Part shown: positions 51,954 to 60,371 of the stretch, piece after piece | How the letters are laid out: each line of letters opens with the position of its first letter | Position numbering within the stretch: the stretch's first letter is position 1 | From: Modestobacter roseus | GTDB taxonomy: Bacteria > Actinomycetota > Actinomycetes > Mycobacteriales > Geodermatophilaceae | Direction: 5' to 3' | Assembly (NCBI RefSeq): GCF_007994135.1 | Contig: NZ_VLKF01000001.1 | Span: 248,001 to 312,000 of the forward strand | DNA length: 64,000 bases | The notes under the pieces: generated by a model | The model's database searches: none | The model's input: the letters and a program-made list of their open reading frames with translations, nothing else | What the model was told of the DNA's origin: nothing | Position numbers and translations under genes: made by a program

Positions 51954-52805
51954 GTGAGCGAGCAGCGCAGGGCCCTGGTCCTCGGTGGCGGCGGCGTCAC
52001 CGGCATCGCCTGGACGACCGGGGTGCTCACCGGCCTCGCCGACGCCGGCCTCGACCTGACCGACGCCGACCTGGTGGTCGGCACCTCCGCCGGGTCGATC
52101 GTCGGCACCCAGCTGCGCAGCGGCGTCCCGGTCGCCGAGCTGTTCGACACGGAGATCGCCCCGCCGGCCCCCGGGCCGACGGCGCGGCTGGGGCGGCGCA
52201 CGCTCGCCCGCTACGGGCTGGCCATGCTGATGGCCCGTCGGGACGACGCCGCGTTCCGACGCCGCGTGGGCGCGCTGGCCCTGGCCGCCGCCGACGCCGG
52301 GGCCACCCCGTCGGAGGAGGACTGGCGGCAGCTGATCGCGGTCCGGCTGCCCGGCCCGGACTGGCCGGAGCAGCCGCTGGTGCTCACCGCCGTCGACGCG
52401 CAGAGCGGGGAGTTCCGCACGTTCGACCGTGACTCGGGCGTGGACCTGCTCGCCGCGGTGGCGGCCAGCTGCGCCGTCCCCGGGGTGTACCCGCCGGTGA
52501 CCGTCGACGGCCGCCGCTACATCGACGGCGGGATGCGGTCGGTGGCCAACGCCGACCTGGCCACCGGCTGCGACCGGGTGGTCGTCATCGCCCCGATCGT
52601 GCGCGGGGTCGGGCCGATGGCCGGCGTCGACGCGCAGGTCACCGGCATGGTCAGCCGGGTCGCCGTCGTGGCGCCGGACCAGGGCAGCCGGACGGCGATC
52701 GGCAAGAACGTGCTCGACCCGGCGGCACGCCCGGCGTCCGCCCGGGCCGGTCGCGCCCAGGCCGCCGCGGTCGCCGCGGAGGTCGCCGAGGCCTGGCAGG
52801 GCTGA
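51954..52805 (+). CDS. Patatin-like phospholipase
   Basis: A 283-residue lipid acyl hydrolase. The oxyanion hole glycine-rich motif is LVLGGGGVTGIAWTTG (near residue 7), the nucleophile Ser is in VGTSAGSIVG (near residue 46), and the catalytic Asp is in YIDGGMRSVANADLA (near residue 187). It is a cytosolic or membrane-associated esterase for phospholipids. GTG 51954 is chosen over an upstream ATG because the motif should begin near residue 10. It is divergent from a MarR regulator. Confidence 0.92.
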   Translation: MSEQRRALVLGGGGVTGIAWTTGVLTGLADAGLDLTDADLVVGTSAGSIVGTQLRSGVPVAELFDTEIAPPAPGPTARLGRRTLARYGLAMLMARRDDAAFRRRVGALALAAADAGATPSEEDWRQLIAVRLPGPDWPEQPLVLTAVDAQSGEFRTFDRDSGVDLLAAVAASCAVPGVYPPVTVDGRRYIDGGMRSVANADLATGCDRVVVIAPIVRGVGPMAGVDAQVTGMVSRVAVVAPDQGSRTAIGKNVLDPAARPASARAGRAQAAAVAAEVAEAWQG

Positions 52806-52826
52806 CGCCGGGCGCGCGGACTCCCG

Positions 52827-52867
52827 CCGGTGGTGACACGCCGTCGGGGTCGACCGGCGTCACCCGG
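52827..52867. terminator. Imperfect hairpin between patatin and marR genes
   Basis: Left arm 52827-52843 and right arm 52855-52867 pair with a small bulge and an 11-nt loop, between two convergent genes. Confidence 0.5.
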
Positions 52868-52873
52868 TGCGGG

Positions 52874-53404
52874 TCACTGCTCGTGCAGGTGGCGGAGCAG
52901 CGTCTCGCCGATGTCGCGCATCGCGGCGATCTGGGCCGGGCTCAGCTGGTCGAACAGGTGGCTGCGCACGCCCTCGACGTGCACCGGCGCGGCGGCCTCC
53001 AGGGCGGCGAAGCCCTCGTCGGTGAGGACGGCGAGCTGGCCGCGGCCGTCCTCGGCGCAGACCTGCCGGCGCACCCACCCACGCTCCTCCAGCCGGGACA
53101 CCGCGTGCGACAGCCGGCTGCGGGAGGACAGGCAGCGCTGGGCGAGCTCGCTCATCCGCAGCTGGCGGCCCTCGGTCTCCGACAGCTGGACCAGGATCTC
53201 GTAGTAGGCGTGCGAGATGCCGGTCTCCCGGGTGAGCTCGCGGTCCAGCAGGTCGTCGAGGATCATCCAGCTGTACATGTAGGCCCGCCAGGAGCGCTGC
53301 TCCTCCGCGTCGAGCCAGCGCGGCGCGGCCGGCGGGACGTCGGCGGCGCCGGCCGGGGCGCCGTCCGCGGCCGGCGGGCGCTCGGGGGACACGTCGGTGG
53401 TCAC
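52874..53404 (-). CDS. MarR-family regulator, divergent from yceI
   Basis: A 176-residue winged-helix protein with an Ala/Pro-rich N-terminus of about 27 residues. The helix-turn-helix is in LRMSELAQRCLSSRSRLSHAVSRLEERGW (near residues 80-108), followed by the acidic EDGRGQ wing. It is probably the repressor of the divergent yceI gene: the 90-bp spacer carries an inverted repeat over its own -10 element. A TACCCT 6 bases before the GTG gives a leaderless transcript. Confidence 0.9.
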   Translation of the reverse strand: MTTDVSPERPPAADGAPAGAADVPPAAPRWLDAEEQRSWRAYMYSWMILDDLLDRELTRETGISHAYYEILVQLSETEGRQLRMSELAQRCLSSRSRLSHAVSRLEERGWVRRQVCAEDGRGQLAVLTDEGFAALEAAAPVHVEGVRSHLFDQLSPAQIAAMRDIGETLLRHLHEQ

Positions 53405-53406
53405 CC

Positions 53407-53447
53407 CTTGAGGGTACTGGCGGAATACTCAAGCTCTCAACTACGCT
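53407..53447. promoter_or_regulatory. Operator and promoters in the marR-yceI spacer
   Basis: CTTGAG (53407-53412) and CTCAAG (53428-53433) form an inverted repeat with a 15-bp spacer. The left arm overlaps the marR -10 (TACCCT on the minus strand, 53411-53416). TACGCT at 53442-53447 is the candidate yceI -10. Further CTCAA copies occur at 53434-53438 and 53473-53477. A MarR site controlling both genes is likely. Confidence 0.5.
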
Positions 53448-53494
53448 GCCGCCCGACGACATCGGTCAAACGCTCAACCAGTTGGAGGGTCACC

Positions 53495-54052
53495 ATGGCC
53501 AGCACCACCCAGATCCCCGGATACGTCGTCGGCACGTGGGACATCGACGCGTCCCACTCGACCGTCGGCTTCGCCGTCCGCCACATGATGGTCAGCAAGG
53601 TCCGCGGCTACTTCCGCGAGTTCTCCGGCGTGATCGTCACCGCCGAGGACCCCTCGCAGTCGACCGTCACCGCCACCGTCGACATGGACTCCATCGACAC
53701 CCGCCAGGAGCAGCGCGACGCCCACATCAAGTCCGCCGACTTCTTCGACGTCGGCAACCACACCGTGATGGAGTTCCGCTCCACCGGCGTGCGCAACAAG
53801 GGCGAGGACTGGGTCGTCGAGGGTGACCTCACGATCAAGGGCATCACCAAGCCGGTGACCCTGGACCTGGAGCTCAACGGCTTCGGCCCCGACGCCTACG
53901 GCGGCACCCGCGCCGGCTTCTCCGGCAAGACCTCCATCTCCCGCAAGGAGTACGGCGTCGACATCGACATGCCGATGGACGGCGGCGGCGTCGTCGTCGG
54001 CGACAAGATCGAGGTCGAGCTCGAGATCGAGGGCGTGCTCCGCACCGCCTGA
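53495..54052 (+). CDS. YceI-family protein
   Basis: A 185-residue lipocalin-like YceI protein. It has IDASHSTVGFAVRHMMVSKVRG at the start, SIDTRQEQRDAHIKSADFFD (near residues 66-85), the GDLTIKGITKPVTLD strand, and GRKEYG-type TSISRKEYGVDIDMPMDGGG near the end. YceI proteins bind long-chain isoprenoids or polyprenyls. There is no signal peptide, so it is cytoplasmic, as usual in actinobacteria. The ATG follows GGAGG. It is probably repressed by the adjacent MarR protein and ends at a strong hairpin. Confidence 0.93.
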   Translation: MASTTQIPGYVVGTWDIDASHSTVGFAVRHMMVSKVRGYFREFSGVIVTAEDPSQSTVTATVDMDSIDTRQEQRDAHIKSADFFDVGNHTVMEFRSTGVRNKGEDWVVEGDLTIKGITKPVTLDLELNGFGPDAYGGTRAGFSGKTSISRKEYGVDIDMPMDGGGVVVGDKIEVELEIEGVLRTA

Positions 54053-54064
54053 TCCGCGACACCA

Positions 54065-54105
54065 GACGACGAAGGTCCCGGGCGCTGCCCGGGACCTTCG
54101 TCGTC
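54065..54105 (+). terminator. Strong hairpin after yceI
   Basis: A perfect 19-bp stem (54065-54083 with 54087-54105) with a 3-nt loop, 12 bases after the stop. Confidence 0.85.
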
Positions 54106-54178
54106 TCCCGGCCCCGTCCGGGTGAAGTCACAGCCGGTCGGCAGGAACTGCCCGTGGTCCGGGGACGACAGTTGAGCC

Positions 54179-54673
54179 GTGCGTGTTCGGTACGGCGCGG
54201 TGGCGCCCTGGCTGGCGACGGCGGCGCGGTTGCTGCTCGGTGTCGTCCTGGTGGTCGCCGGGGCGCTGAAGATGCCCGACCCGGCCGCGGCCGAGCGCGC
54301 GGTGCGGGCCTACCGGCTGCTGCCCGAGGAGCTGGTCTCCCTGGTCGCGTTCGGCCTGCCGGTGCTGGAGATCGCCGCCGGTCTGGCCTTGCTGGCCGGG
54401 GTCTTCGTGCGCACCGCGGCCATCGCCGGAGCGGTGCTGATGGCCGTGTTCATCGCCGCCATCGCCTCGGCGTGGGCGCGCGGCCTGCAGATCGACTGCG
54501 GCTGCTTCGGCGGTGGGGGCGAGGTGGCCGCCGGCCAGACCGCCTACCCCGGCGAGATCGCGCGGGACACCGCGCTGCTGCTCGTCGCCCTCGCGCTGGC
54601 GTGGCGGCCGCGGTCGCGGCTGGCCCTCGGCGCCCCACGTGTCGACAGGACGGAGAACGCCGGTGTCCGGTGA
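54179..54673 (+). CDS. MauE/DoxX-family membrane protein
   Basis: A 164-residue membrane protein with four helices (about residues 10-32, 52-75, 78-100 and 128-145), matching MauE/DoxD-type proteins. The motif QIDCGCFGG (near residue 104), with two Cys at the end of helix three, recalls the redox Cys pair used by MauE to pass electrons for disulfide formation. The next gene encodes a thioredoxin-fold DsbA-like protein and overlaps by 11 bases, so the two likely form one envelope redox system. Confidence 0.88.
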   Translation: MRVRYGAVAPWLATAARLLLGVVLVVAGALKMPDPAAAERAVRAYRLLPEELVSLVAFGLPVLEIAAGLALLAGVFVRTAAIAGAVLMAVFIAAIASAWARGLQIDCGCFGGGGEVAAGQTAYPGEIARDTALLLVALALAWRPRSRLALGAPRVDRTENAGVR

Positions 54674-55433
54674 GAACAAGCGGGACGCCGCACGGCGGCG
54701 GATCGCGGAGAAGCGGGCGGCGGAGGCCGCGGCCCGGGCCGCCGCCGAGCGACGCCGGCGCACGGTGATCGGCGGGGTGGTGGCCGCGGCGGTCCTGGTC
54801 GTCGCGCTGGTGGTCGTCGTCGTCGTGCAGACGCAGCGGACGTCGACGGCGGCCGACGCCGGCGCGCCCGCCGGGACGGTGGCCGACAGCACCGCCTTCC
54901 CGGTCGGGGACGCCGGCGCCCCGGTGACGGTGACCGTGTACGAGGACTTCCAGTGCCCGGTGTGCCGGAGCTTCGAGGAGGCCAACGGCGACACCCTGGA
55001 CCAGCTCGTCGCCGACGGGGACATCGTGCTGCAGTACCGGCCGGTCGCGATCCTCGACCGGTTCTCCACCACCGACTACTCGACCCGGGCGCTGAACGCC
55101 GCCGCGGTGGTGGCCGACGAGGCCGGCATCGACGCGTTCGAGCAGTTCCACGACCTGCTGTTCGCCGACCAGCCGGCGGAGAACGGGCCGGGGCTGTCCG
55201 ACGACCAGTTGATCGACTACGCCGCCCGGGCCGGCGCCACCGGCGAGGCGGTCGAGCAGGGCATCACCGAGCTGCGGTTCGAGGACTGGACCGCCCAGGT
55301 CACCGAGGCCTTCAGCCAGGCCGGGATGACCGGGACGCCGACCGTGCTGGTCGACGGTGAGCCGCTGGACAACGGCACGCAGCTGACGCCGCAGGGCATC
55401 ACCGCCGCGGTCGAGGCCGCCGCGCAGCCGTAG
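54663..55433 (+). CDS. Membrane-anchored DsbA-like thiol-disulfide oxidoreductase
   Basis: A 256-residue protein with an Arg/Ala-rich cytoplasmic start, one transmembrane anchor (about residues 36-57) and an extracytoplasmic DsbA fold (about 75-255). The active site is FQCPVCRSFE (near residue 99) and the cis-Pro loop is TGTPTVLVDG (near 222). It probably introduces disulfides in exported proteins, being reoxidised by the MauE-like partner. GTG 54663 follows GGAGAAC and overlaps the MauE gene by 11 bases. Confidence 0.92.
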   Translation: MSGENKRDAARRRIAEKRAAEAAARAAAERRRRTVIGGVVAAAVLVVALVVVVVVQTQRTSTAADAGAPAGTVADSTAFPVGDAGAPVTVTVYEDFQCPVCRSFEEANGDTLDQLVADGDIVLQYRPVAILDRFSTTDYSTRALNAAAVVADEAGIDAFEQFHDLLFADQPAENGPGLSDDQLIDYAARAGATGEAVEQGITELRFEDWTAQVTEAFSQAGMTGTPTVLVDGEPLDNGTQLTPQGITAAVEAAAQP

Positions 55434-55445
55434 GAGACTGGGGGC

Positions 55446-55790
55446 ATGTCGACCACGACCCTCGCCCGCGTGCAGACCCGTTTCCCGTCGGCCGTGGCGG
55501 CCGCCGTCGGACTGGCCGCCGGGTTCGGCGTCGCGCAGGGCACCGGCGTGCGCGCGCTGGGCGGCATCGTCTTCGCCGCGGGCGGCCTGGCCGCCGGCTG
55601 GCTCTGGTACCGCCGCCGCGGGGCCGCCGTCGCCGCCGGGCTGGCGGTCGCCTACGTGGCCGCGTTCGTGCTCGCGCACGTGCTGGCCCTGGGCGTCGGC
55701 TGGCCGGCGTGGCTGGCGGTCGGCCTGGTCACCGTGGCCGTCGCCGCGCTGTCCTGGGCGGTCGCCGACCGGCCCGCGTCCACCCTCTGA
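55446..55790 (+). CDS. Small membrane protein after dsbA-like gene
   Basis: A 114-residue protein with three or four hydrophobic helices rich in Ala, Gly and Val. No family is recognised. The ATG follows GGAGACTGGG. It lies 12 bases after the dsbA-like stop and may be the third gene of that operon. Confidence 0.72.
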   Translation: MSTTTLARVQTRFPSAVAAAVGLAAGFGVAQGTGVRALGGIVFAAGGLAAGWLWYRRRGAAVAAGLAVAYVAAFVLAHVLALGVGWPAWLAVGLVTVAVAALSWAVADRPASTL

Positions 55791-55835
55791 GTGGGGGACC
55801 GGTCACAGCGGGCCTGTCCGGAGCCCGGCGTCGCC

Positions 55836-55841
55836 TACCAT
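55836..55841 (+). promoter_or_regulatory. -10 element for typA
   Basis: TACCAT lies 88 bases before the typA ATG and would give a leader of about 80 nt. Confidence 0.45.
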
Positions 55842-55929
55842 GGGAAGGTCTCTGCCGCACTCGCGGTTGAGTCCTGATGTGCGCGCCGCTGCGCGCAGAC
55901 TCCCGCGACCCCCTGAGGTGCCTCTCCGC

Positions 55930-57819
55930 ATGCCCACCCGCAACGACCTGCGCAACGTGGCGATCGTCGCCCACGTCGACCACGGCAAGACGACCCTCGT
56001 CGACGCCCTGCTCCGGCAGGCGGGTGCCCTGGGCCGCGCCAAGGGCGAGGGCACGGACAACGACTCGACTCAGGACCGGGTCATGGACTCGATGGACCTG
56101 GAGCGCGAGCGCGGGATCACCATCCTCGCCAAGAACACCGCGATCCGGCTGGCCGACGACGAGGGCAATCCCGTCGTCGTCAACATCGTCGACACCCCCG
56201 GCCACGCCGACTTCGGCGGTGAGGTCGAGCGCGGCCTGTCGATGGTCGACGGCGTCGTCCTGCTCGTGGACGCCTCCGAGGGCCCGCTGCCGCAGACCCG
56301 CTTCGTGCTCCGCAAGGCGCTGGGCAAGGGGATGCCGGTCATCCTCGCGGTCAACAAGACCGACCGCGCCGACGCCCGCATCGAAGAGGTCGTCGACGAG
56401 TGCTACGAGCTGTTCCTGGAGCTGCTCGAGGACGCGGGCTCCGACGCCGACGCGCTCGAGTTCCCGATCGTCTACTGCAACGGCCGCACCGGTCAGGCCT
56501 CGCTCAACCGCCCGGAGAACGGCACCGTCCCGGACAGCCCGGACCTCGGACCGCTGGTGAAGACCCTGCTGGACACCATCCCGGCGCCGGAGTACGACGC
56601 CGAGGAGCCGCTGCGCGCGCAGGTCACCAACCTCGACGCCTCACCGTTCCTCGGCCGGCTGGCGCTGCTGCGCATCCACTCCGGTGAGATGAAGCGCGGC
56701 CAGCAGGTCGCCTGGTGCAAGGTCGACGGCACCATCCAGCGGGTCAAGATCACCGAGCTGCTGGTCACCGAGGGCCTCACCCGCACCCCGGCCGACAGCG
56801 CCGGCCCCGGCGACCTGGTCGCCATCGCCGGCATCGAGGACATCATGATCGGCGACACCCTCGCCGACCCGAACGACCCGCGCCCGCTGCCGCCGCTGAC
56901 CGTCGACGAGCCGTCGATCTCGATCACCATCGGGATCAACACCTCGCCGATCTCGGGCAAGAGCGGCAAGAAGCTGACCGCCCGGCTGATCAAGAACCGC
57001 CTCGACCAGGAGCTGGTCGGCAACGTGTCGGTGCGCATGCTGCCCACCGAGCGCCCCGACACCTGGGAGATGCAGGGCCGGGGCGAGCTGGCGCTGGCCA
57101 TCCTCGTCGAGCAGCTGCGCCGCGAGGAGTTCGAGCTCACCGTCGGCCGCCCGCAGGTGGTCACCAAGGAGATCGACGGCAAGCTGCACGAGCCGGTCGA
57201 GCGGGTCACCATCGACACCCCGGGGGAGTACGTCGGCACGCTCACCCAGGCGCTGGCCACCCGGCGGGCGCGGCTGGAGAACCTGGTGCACCACGACACC
57301 GGCTGGGCGCGGATGGAGTACATCGTCCCGTCCCGTGGCCTGATCGGGTTCCGCACCGAGTTCCTCACCGAGACCCGCGGCACCGGCGTGCTGAACCACA
57401 ACCTCGAGGGCTACGAGCCGTGGCTGGGCGACATGCGTGCCCGCCCGACCGGCTCGCTGGTCGCCGACCGCAGTGGTGTGGCGACGACGTACTCGATGTT
57501 CTCGCTGCAGGAGCGCGGCCAGATGATGGTCGAGCCGGGCACCGAGGTCTACGAGGGCATGATCGTCGGTGAGAACTCCCGTCCGGACGACATGGACGTG
57601 AACATCACCAAGGAGAAGAAGCTCACCAACATGCGCAAGTCCACCTCCGAGGAGCTGGAGCGGCTCATCCCGCCGCGGATCCTCAACCTGGAGCAGGCGC
57701 TGGAGTTCTGCGCCGAGGACGAGTGCGTGGAGGTCACCCCGGGCGCCGTGCGGGTGCGCAAGGTCGAGCTGGACCAGACGATCCGCGGCCGGTCGAAGAA
57801 CCGGAAGCCCAAGCCCTGA
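55930..57819 (+). CDS. typA: Ribosome-associated GTPase TypA/BipA
   Basis: A 629-residue translational GTPase with G1 AHVDHGKTT (near residue 14), the effector region DRVMDSMDLERERGITILAKN, G3 DTPGHADFGGEVERGL, and G4 NKTD (near residue 141). The C-terminal BipA domain is complete, ending in a Lys/Arg tail. TypA acts in 50S assembly and stress growth. The ATG at 55930 matches homologous N-termini (MPTRNDLRNVAIVAHVDHG); an upstream in-frame ATG at 55840 has no ribosome site. The gene ends at a 20-bp hairpin. Confidence 0.97.
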   Translation: MPTRNDLRNVAIVAHVDHGKTTLVDALLRQAGALGRAKGEGTDNDSTQDRVMDSMDLERERGITILAKNTAIRLADDEGNPVVVNIVDTPGHADFGGEVERGLSMVDGVVLLVDASEGPLPQTRFVLRKALGKGMPVILAVNKTDRADARIEEVVDECYELFLELLEDAGSDADALEFPIVYCNGRTGQASLNRPENGTVPDSPDLGPLVKTLLDTIPAPEYDAEEPLRAQVTNLDASPFLGRLALLRIHSGEMKRGQQVAWCKVDGTIQRVKITELLVTEGLTRTPADSAGPGDLVAIAGIEDIMIGDTLADPNDPRPLPPLTVDEPSISITIGINTSPISGKSGKKLTARLIKNRLDQELVGNVSVRMLPTERPDTWEMQGRGELALAILVEQLRREEFELTVGRPQVVTKEIDGKLHEPVERVTIDTPGEYVGTLTQALATRRARLENLVHHDTGWARMEYIVPSRGLIGFRTEFLTETRGTGVLNHNLEGYEPWLGDMRARPTGSLVADRSGVATTYSMFSLQERGQMMVEPGTEVYEGMIVGENSRPDDMDVNITKEKKLTNMRKSTSEELERLIPPRILNLEQALEFCAEDECVEVTPGAVRVRKVELDQTIRGRSKNRKPKP

Positions 57820-57835
57820 TCAGCTGAGCTGCACA

Positions 57836-57880
57836 CGACGGACGCCGCCGTCCCCGCACCGGGGACGGCGGCGTCCGTCG
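57836..57880 (+). terminator. Strong hairpin after typA
   Basis: A perfect 20-bp stem (57836-57855 with 57861-57880) with a 5-nt loop, 16 bases after the stop. Confidence 0.9.
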
Positions 57881-58126
57881 TTCCCGGGTTGGGCGTGACG
57901 CGCGGGCAGGGCTGACGAGACGGATGGGTCCGCTGTGGCAACTGTTGTTGTGTCGCCACGGAGCGTGATGACGAGCCGCGGTCGCCGGACACGTGGCGCA
58001 ACGCTGCCCGCAGGTGGTCGGGGTGTCGCGCGCGTCGGCCTACCTTCCGCTCGGGAGACGACCGTCTGCGCAGGGGAAGGCCGGGCGGCGTCTGGGGGAA
58101 CGGTGCGGAAGGTGGTCGGAGGACCG
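57881..58126 (+). promoter_or_regulatory. Upstream region of the DUF5994 gene
   Basis: The terminator is followed by about 245 bp with no convincing gene. A less GC-rich stretch at 57933-57959 contains GTGGC and GCCAC arms around AACTGTTGTTGTGTC and could be a promoter or operator. An in-frame ATG at 57935 exists but lacks a ribosome site. Confidence 0.35.
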
Positions 58127-58600
58127 ATGACGGTGCAGCGGGCAGCAGGCTTCCGGAACGGGATCGACGTGCGGGTGCGCCTGCGGCGGGAGGGGACCCG
58201 CGCGGACGTGCCGGTGGACGGCGCCTGGTGGCCGCGCAGCCGGGACCTCGCCGCGGAGCTCCCCGAGCTGGTGGCGGCCCTGGCCGGCCTGGGCGTGCGG
58301 GTGGAGCGGTTCACCTACCCGTCCACCGTGTGGCAGCCGGTCGAACGCCGGATCGCGGTGGCCGGGCGGATCGTGCGCACCGGCGCCTTCACCAGCATGG
58401 ACCCGCAGCTGGTGTCGCTGACCGTGGAGGACGACCGCCGGCTGGACCTGCTGGTGGTGCCGCCGGAGGCCGACGCGCTGACCGGCGTCCGGGCGCTTCG
58501 GCTGGCCGGGCTGAAGGAGAACTCCGGCACCGCGCAGCGGGTGTTGGCCACCGCCGGCGCCCGCCCCGGCCCGGAGGTCGTCCCGCTCCGCGCCGGCTGA
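58127..58600 (+). CDS. DUF5994 protein
   Basis: A 157-residue cytoplasmic protein of the actinobacterial DUF5994 family: DGAWWPRSRDLAAELPELVAAL (near residues 34-55), a WQPVERRIAVAGRIVRTGAF segment (near residue 75), and LDLLVVPPEADA (near residue 108). Function unknown. The ATG follows a strong GGAGGA site, which is why it is preferred to longer in-frame starts. It lies 73 bp upstream of the epimerase-like gene. Confidence 0.85.
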   Translation: MTVQRAAGFRNGIDVRVRLRREGTRADVPVDGAWWPRSRDLAAELPELVAALAGLGVRVERFTYPSTVWQPVERRIAVAGRIVRTGAFTSMDPQLVSLTVEDDRRLDLLVVPPEADALTGVRALRLAGLKENSGTAQRVLATAGARPGPEVVPLRAG

Positions 58601-58673
58601 GCCGCCCGGGTGTCGGCTGCGCCGGCAGCGAACCGCGTGGACGCGAAGCGCTCCGGTGCGGTGGGCTCGGCGC

Positions 58674-59657
58674 ATGCGACTCCTCGTCCTGGGCGGCACC
58701 CACTTCCTCGGCCGGCACGTGGTGGCCGCCGCACTCGCGCGCGGGCACGAGGTGGCCACCTTCACCCGCGGGGTCTCCGGCGAGCCGCCGGCCCGCGTCC
58801 GCGTGCTGCACGGGGACCGGGACGACCCCGGCGCGCTGCCCGCGGCGCTGGCCGGCTGGACGCCCGACCTCGTGGTGGACACCTCCTGCCAGGGGCGCGC
58901 CGCGGCCGAGCACGCCGCTGCCGCCCTGGCCGACGTCGCGGGCTACGTCTTCGTCAGCAGCCTGAACGCCTACCGGAGCTGGCCGCCCGGGCCGGTCACC
59001 GGCGAGGACGATCCCACCTGGGACACCGAGGACGACGAGTACGGCCCGATCAAGGCCCACGCCGAGCGGGTGCTCGCCGCCGCTCTGGGCGACCGGTTCC
59101 TCACCGCGCGGGCCGGGCTGATCGTCGGCCCGCACGACCCGCTGTACCGGGTGGGGTGGTGGCTGGACCGGATCGCCGCCGGTGGCCGGGTCGTCGTCCC
59201 GGCCGACACGCTCGACCAGCCGATCGCGCTGGTCGACGCCCGCGACCTCGCCGGCTGGCTGGTGGAGATGGCCGAGGCGCGGCCCGGCGGCGCGGTCAAC
59301 GCGACCGGCCCGGCCGGGATGACGACGTTCGGCGGCCTGCTGGAGACCTGCCGGGAGGTCACCGGGAGCGACGCCGAGTGGGCGCCGGTGACCGACGCCG
59401 ACCTGCTCGCGACCGGCGTCCAGGAGTGGACCCACCTGCCGCTGTGGCTGACCGCCGACCAAGCCCGCACCGCCTGGGACGTCGACACCACGCGCGCCCG
59501 GGCGCTCGGCCTGCCGTCCCGGCCGGTGCGCGACTCGGTCGCCGACACCTGGGCGTGGATGCGGTCCTCGCCGCGGCCCGCACCTCCGCCCGGGCGGACG
59601 CTGCCCGGCCTGCCTCCGGAGCTGGAGCGGGCGCTGCTGTTCGCCGCCGCGGGGTGA
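58674..59657 (+). CDS. NAD-dependent epimerase/reductase-like protein
   Basis: A 327-residue SDR-fold protein. The Rossmann motif LVLGGTHFLGRHVV is at residues 3-16, the VVDTSCQGRAA segment is near 62, and the VFVSSLNAYRSW motif near 88 provides the catalytic Ser and Tyr region. It lacks a classic YxxxK at the standard place (EYGPIKAHAERVL supplies Tyr and Lys with a 3-residue gap), which still fits YxxxK. It resembles isoflavone-reductase/epimerase-like reductases of uncertain substrate. A clean hairpin ends the gene. Confidence 0.85.
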   Translation: MRLLVLGGTHFLGRHVVAAALARGHEVATFTRGVSGEPPARVRVLHGDRDDPGALPAALAGWTPDLVVDTSCQGRAAAEHAAAALADVAGYVFVSSLNAYRSWPPGPVTGEDDPTWDTEDDEYGPIKAHAERVLAAALGDRFLTARAGLIVGPHDPLYRVGWWLDRIAAGGRVVVPADTLDQPIALVDARDLAGWLVEMAEARPGGAVNATGPAGMTTFGGLLETCREVTGSDAEWAPVTDADLLATGVQEWTHLPLWLTADQARTAWDVDTTRARALGLPSRPVRDSVADTWAWMRSSPRPAPPPGRTLPGLPPELERALLFAAAG

Positions 59658-59668
59658 GCCGCGTCGGC

Positions 59669-59704
59669 GTCGGTGGAGCCGGGTCGTACCCCGGCTCCAC
59701 CGAC
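59669..59704. terminator. Bidirectional hairpin between epimerase-like and methyltransferase genes
   Basis: A perfect 15-bp stem (59669-59683 with 59690-59704) and a 6-nt loop lie between convergent genes. Confidence 0.8.
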
Positions 59705-59715
59705 GGCCGAGTGGC

Positions 59716-60342
59716 TCAGCCCCGGCGGCGGAGCCGCAGGATCTCGTCGGCGTGGTGGTGGCCGCCCTCGTCGCCGGACCGCGGGCGGGACTCGGCGGTC
59801 ACCACGTCCCACTGCGCCGGGTCGAGGTCGGCGAGCACCTGGGCGGCGGTGGCGAACCGGTCCCCGCCCCACCGGGCGGCCCGCTCCTCGTCGTACGGGT
59901 GCCCGACCCACAACAGCGTGCCGCTCGCGGCGACGCCCGACGCCAACCGCGGCACCAGCTCGTGCCGCAGCGCCTCCTGCGGGTGCAGGAAGTGCGCGGT
60001 GACCAGGTCGTAGGCGCCGTCCGGCGGCTGCCACGTGGCGACGTCGCCGCGCACCCACTCGACGCGCTCGGTGAGGCCCGCCGCAGCCGCGTGCTCGGCC
60101 GCGCGGGCGAGGGCCACCTCCGACCAGTCCAGCCCGGTCGCCTGCCAGCCCCGGCCGGCGAGCCACAGCACGTCGCCGCCCTCGCCGCAGCCGACGTCCA
60201 GCGCACGCCCCGGCGGCAGGTCGGCGGCCTCGGCCACCAGTGCCGCGTTGGCCCGGCCGCTCCAGAGAGCAGGGGAGTCGCGGTAGCGCTCCTCCCACGA
60301 CGCCAGGTCGTGCCCGTCGGGCTGCGCGCTGTGCTCGTGCAC
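59716..60342 (-). CDS. Class I SAM-dependent methyltransferase
   Basis: A 208-residue methyltransferase. The SAM motif I is ALDVGCGEGGDVLWLAGRG (near residue 49), preceded by SWEERYRDSPALWSGRAN, the start seen in TehB/thiol methyltransferase-like enzymes. The late HFLHP and TLLWVGHPYDEE motifs support this group, but the substrate is not proven. The GTG follows AAGGAGGA. It lies 29 bases after the stop of the flavoenzyme gene and is its operon partner. In other actinobacteria, proteins annotated as bifunctional FAD oxidoreductase/class I methyltransferase fuse these two domains. Confidence 0.9.
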   Translation of the reverse strand: MHEHSAQPDGHDLASWEERYRDSPALWSGRANAALVAEAADLPPGRALDVGCGEGGDVLWLAGRGWQATGLDWSEVALARAAEHAAAAGLTERVEWVRGDVATWQPPDGAYDLVTAHFLHPQEALRHELVPRLASGVAASGTLLWVGHPYDEERAARWGGDRFATAAQVLADLDPAQWDVVTAESRPRSGDEGGHHHADEILRLRRRG

Positions 60343-60371
60343 CGGTCCTCCTTCGGCTGTGGTGCCCGCGG

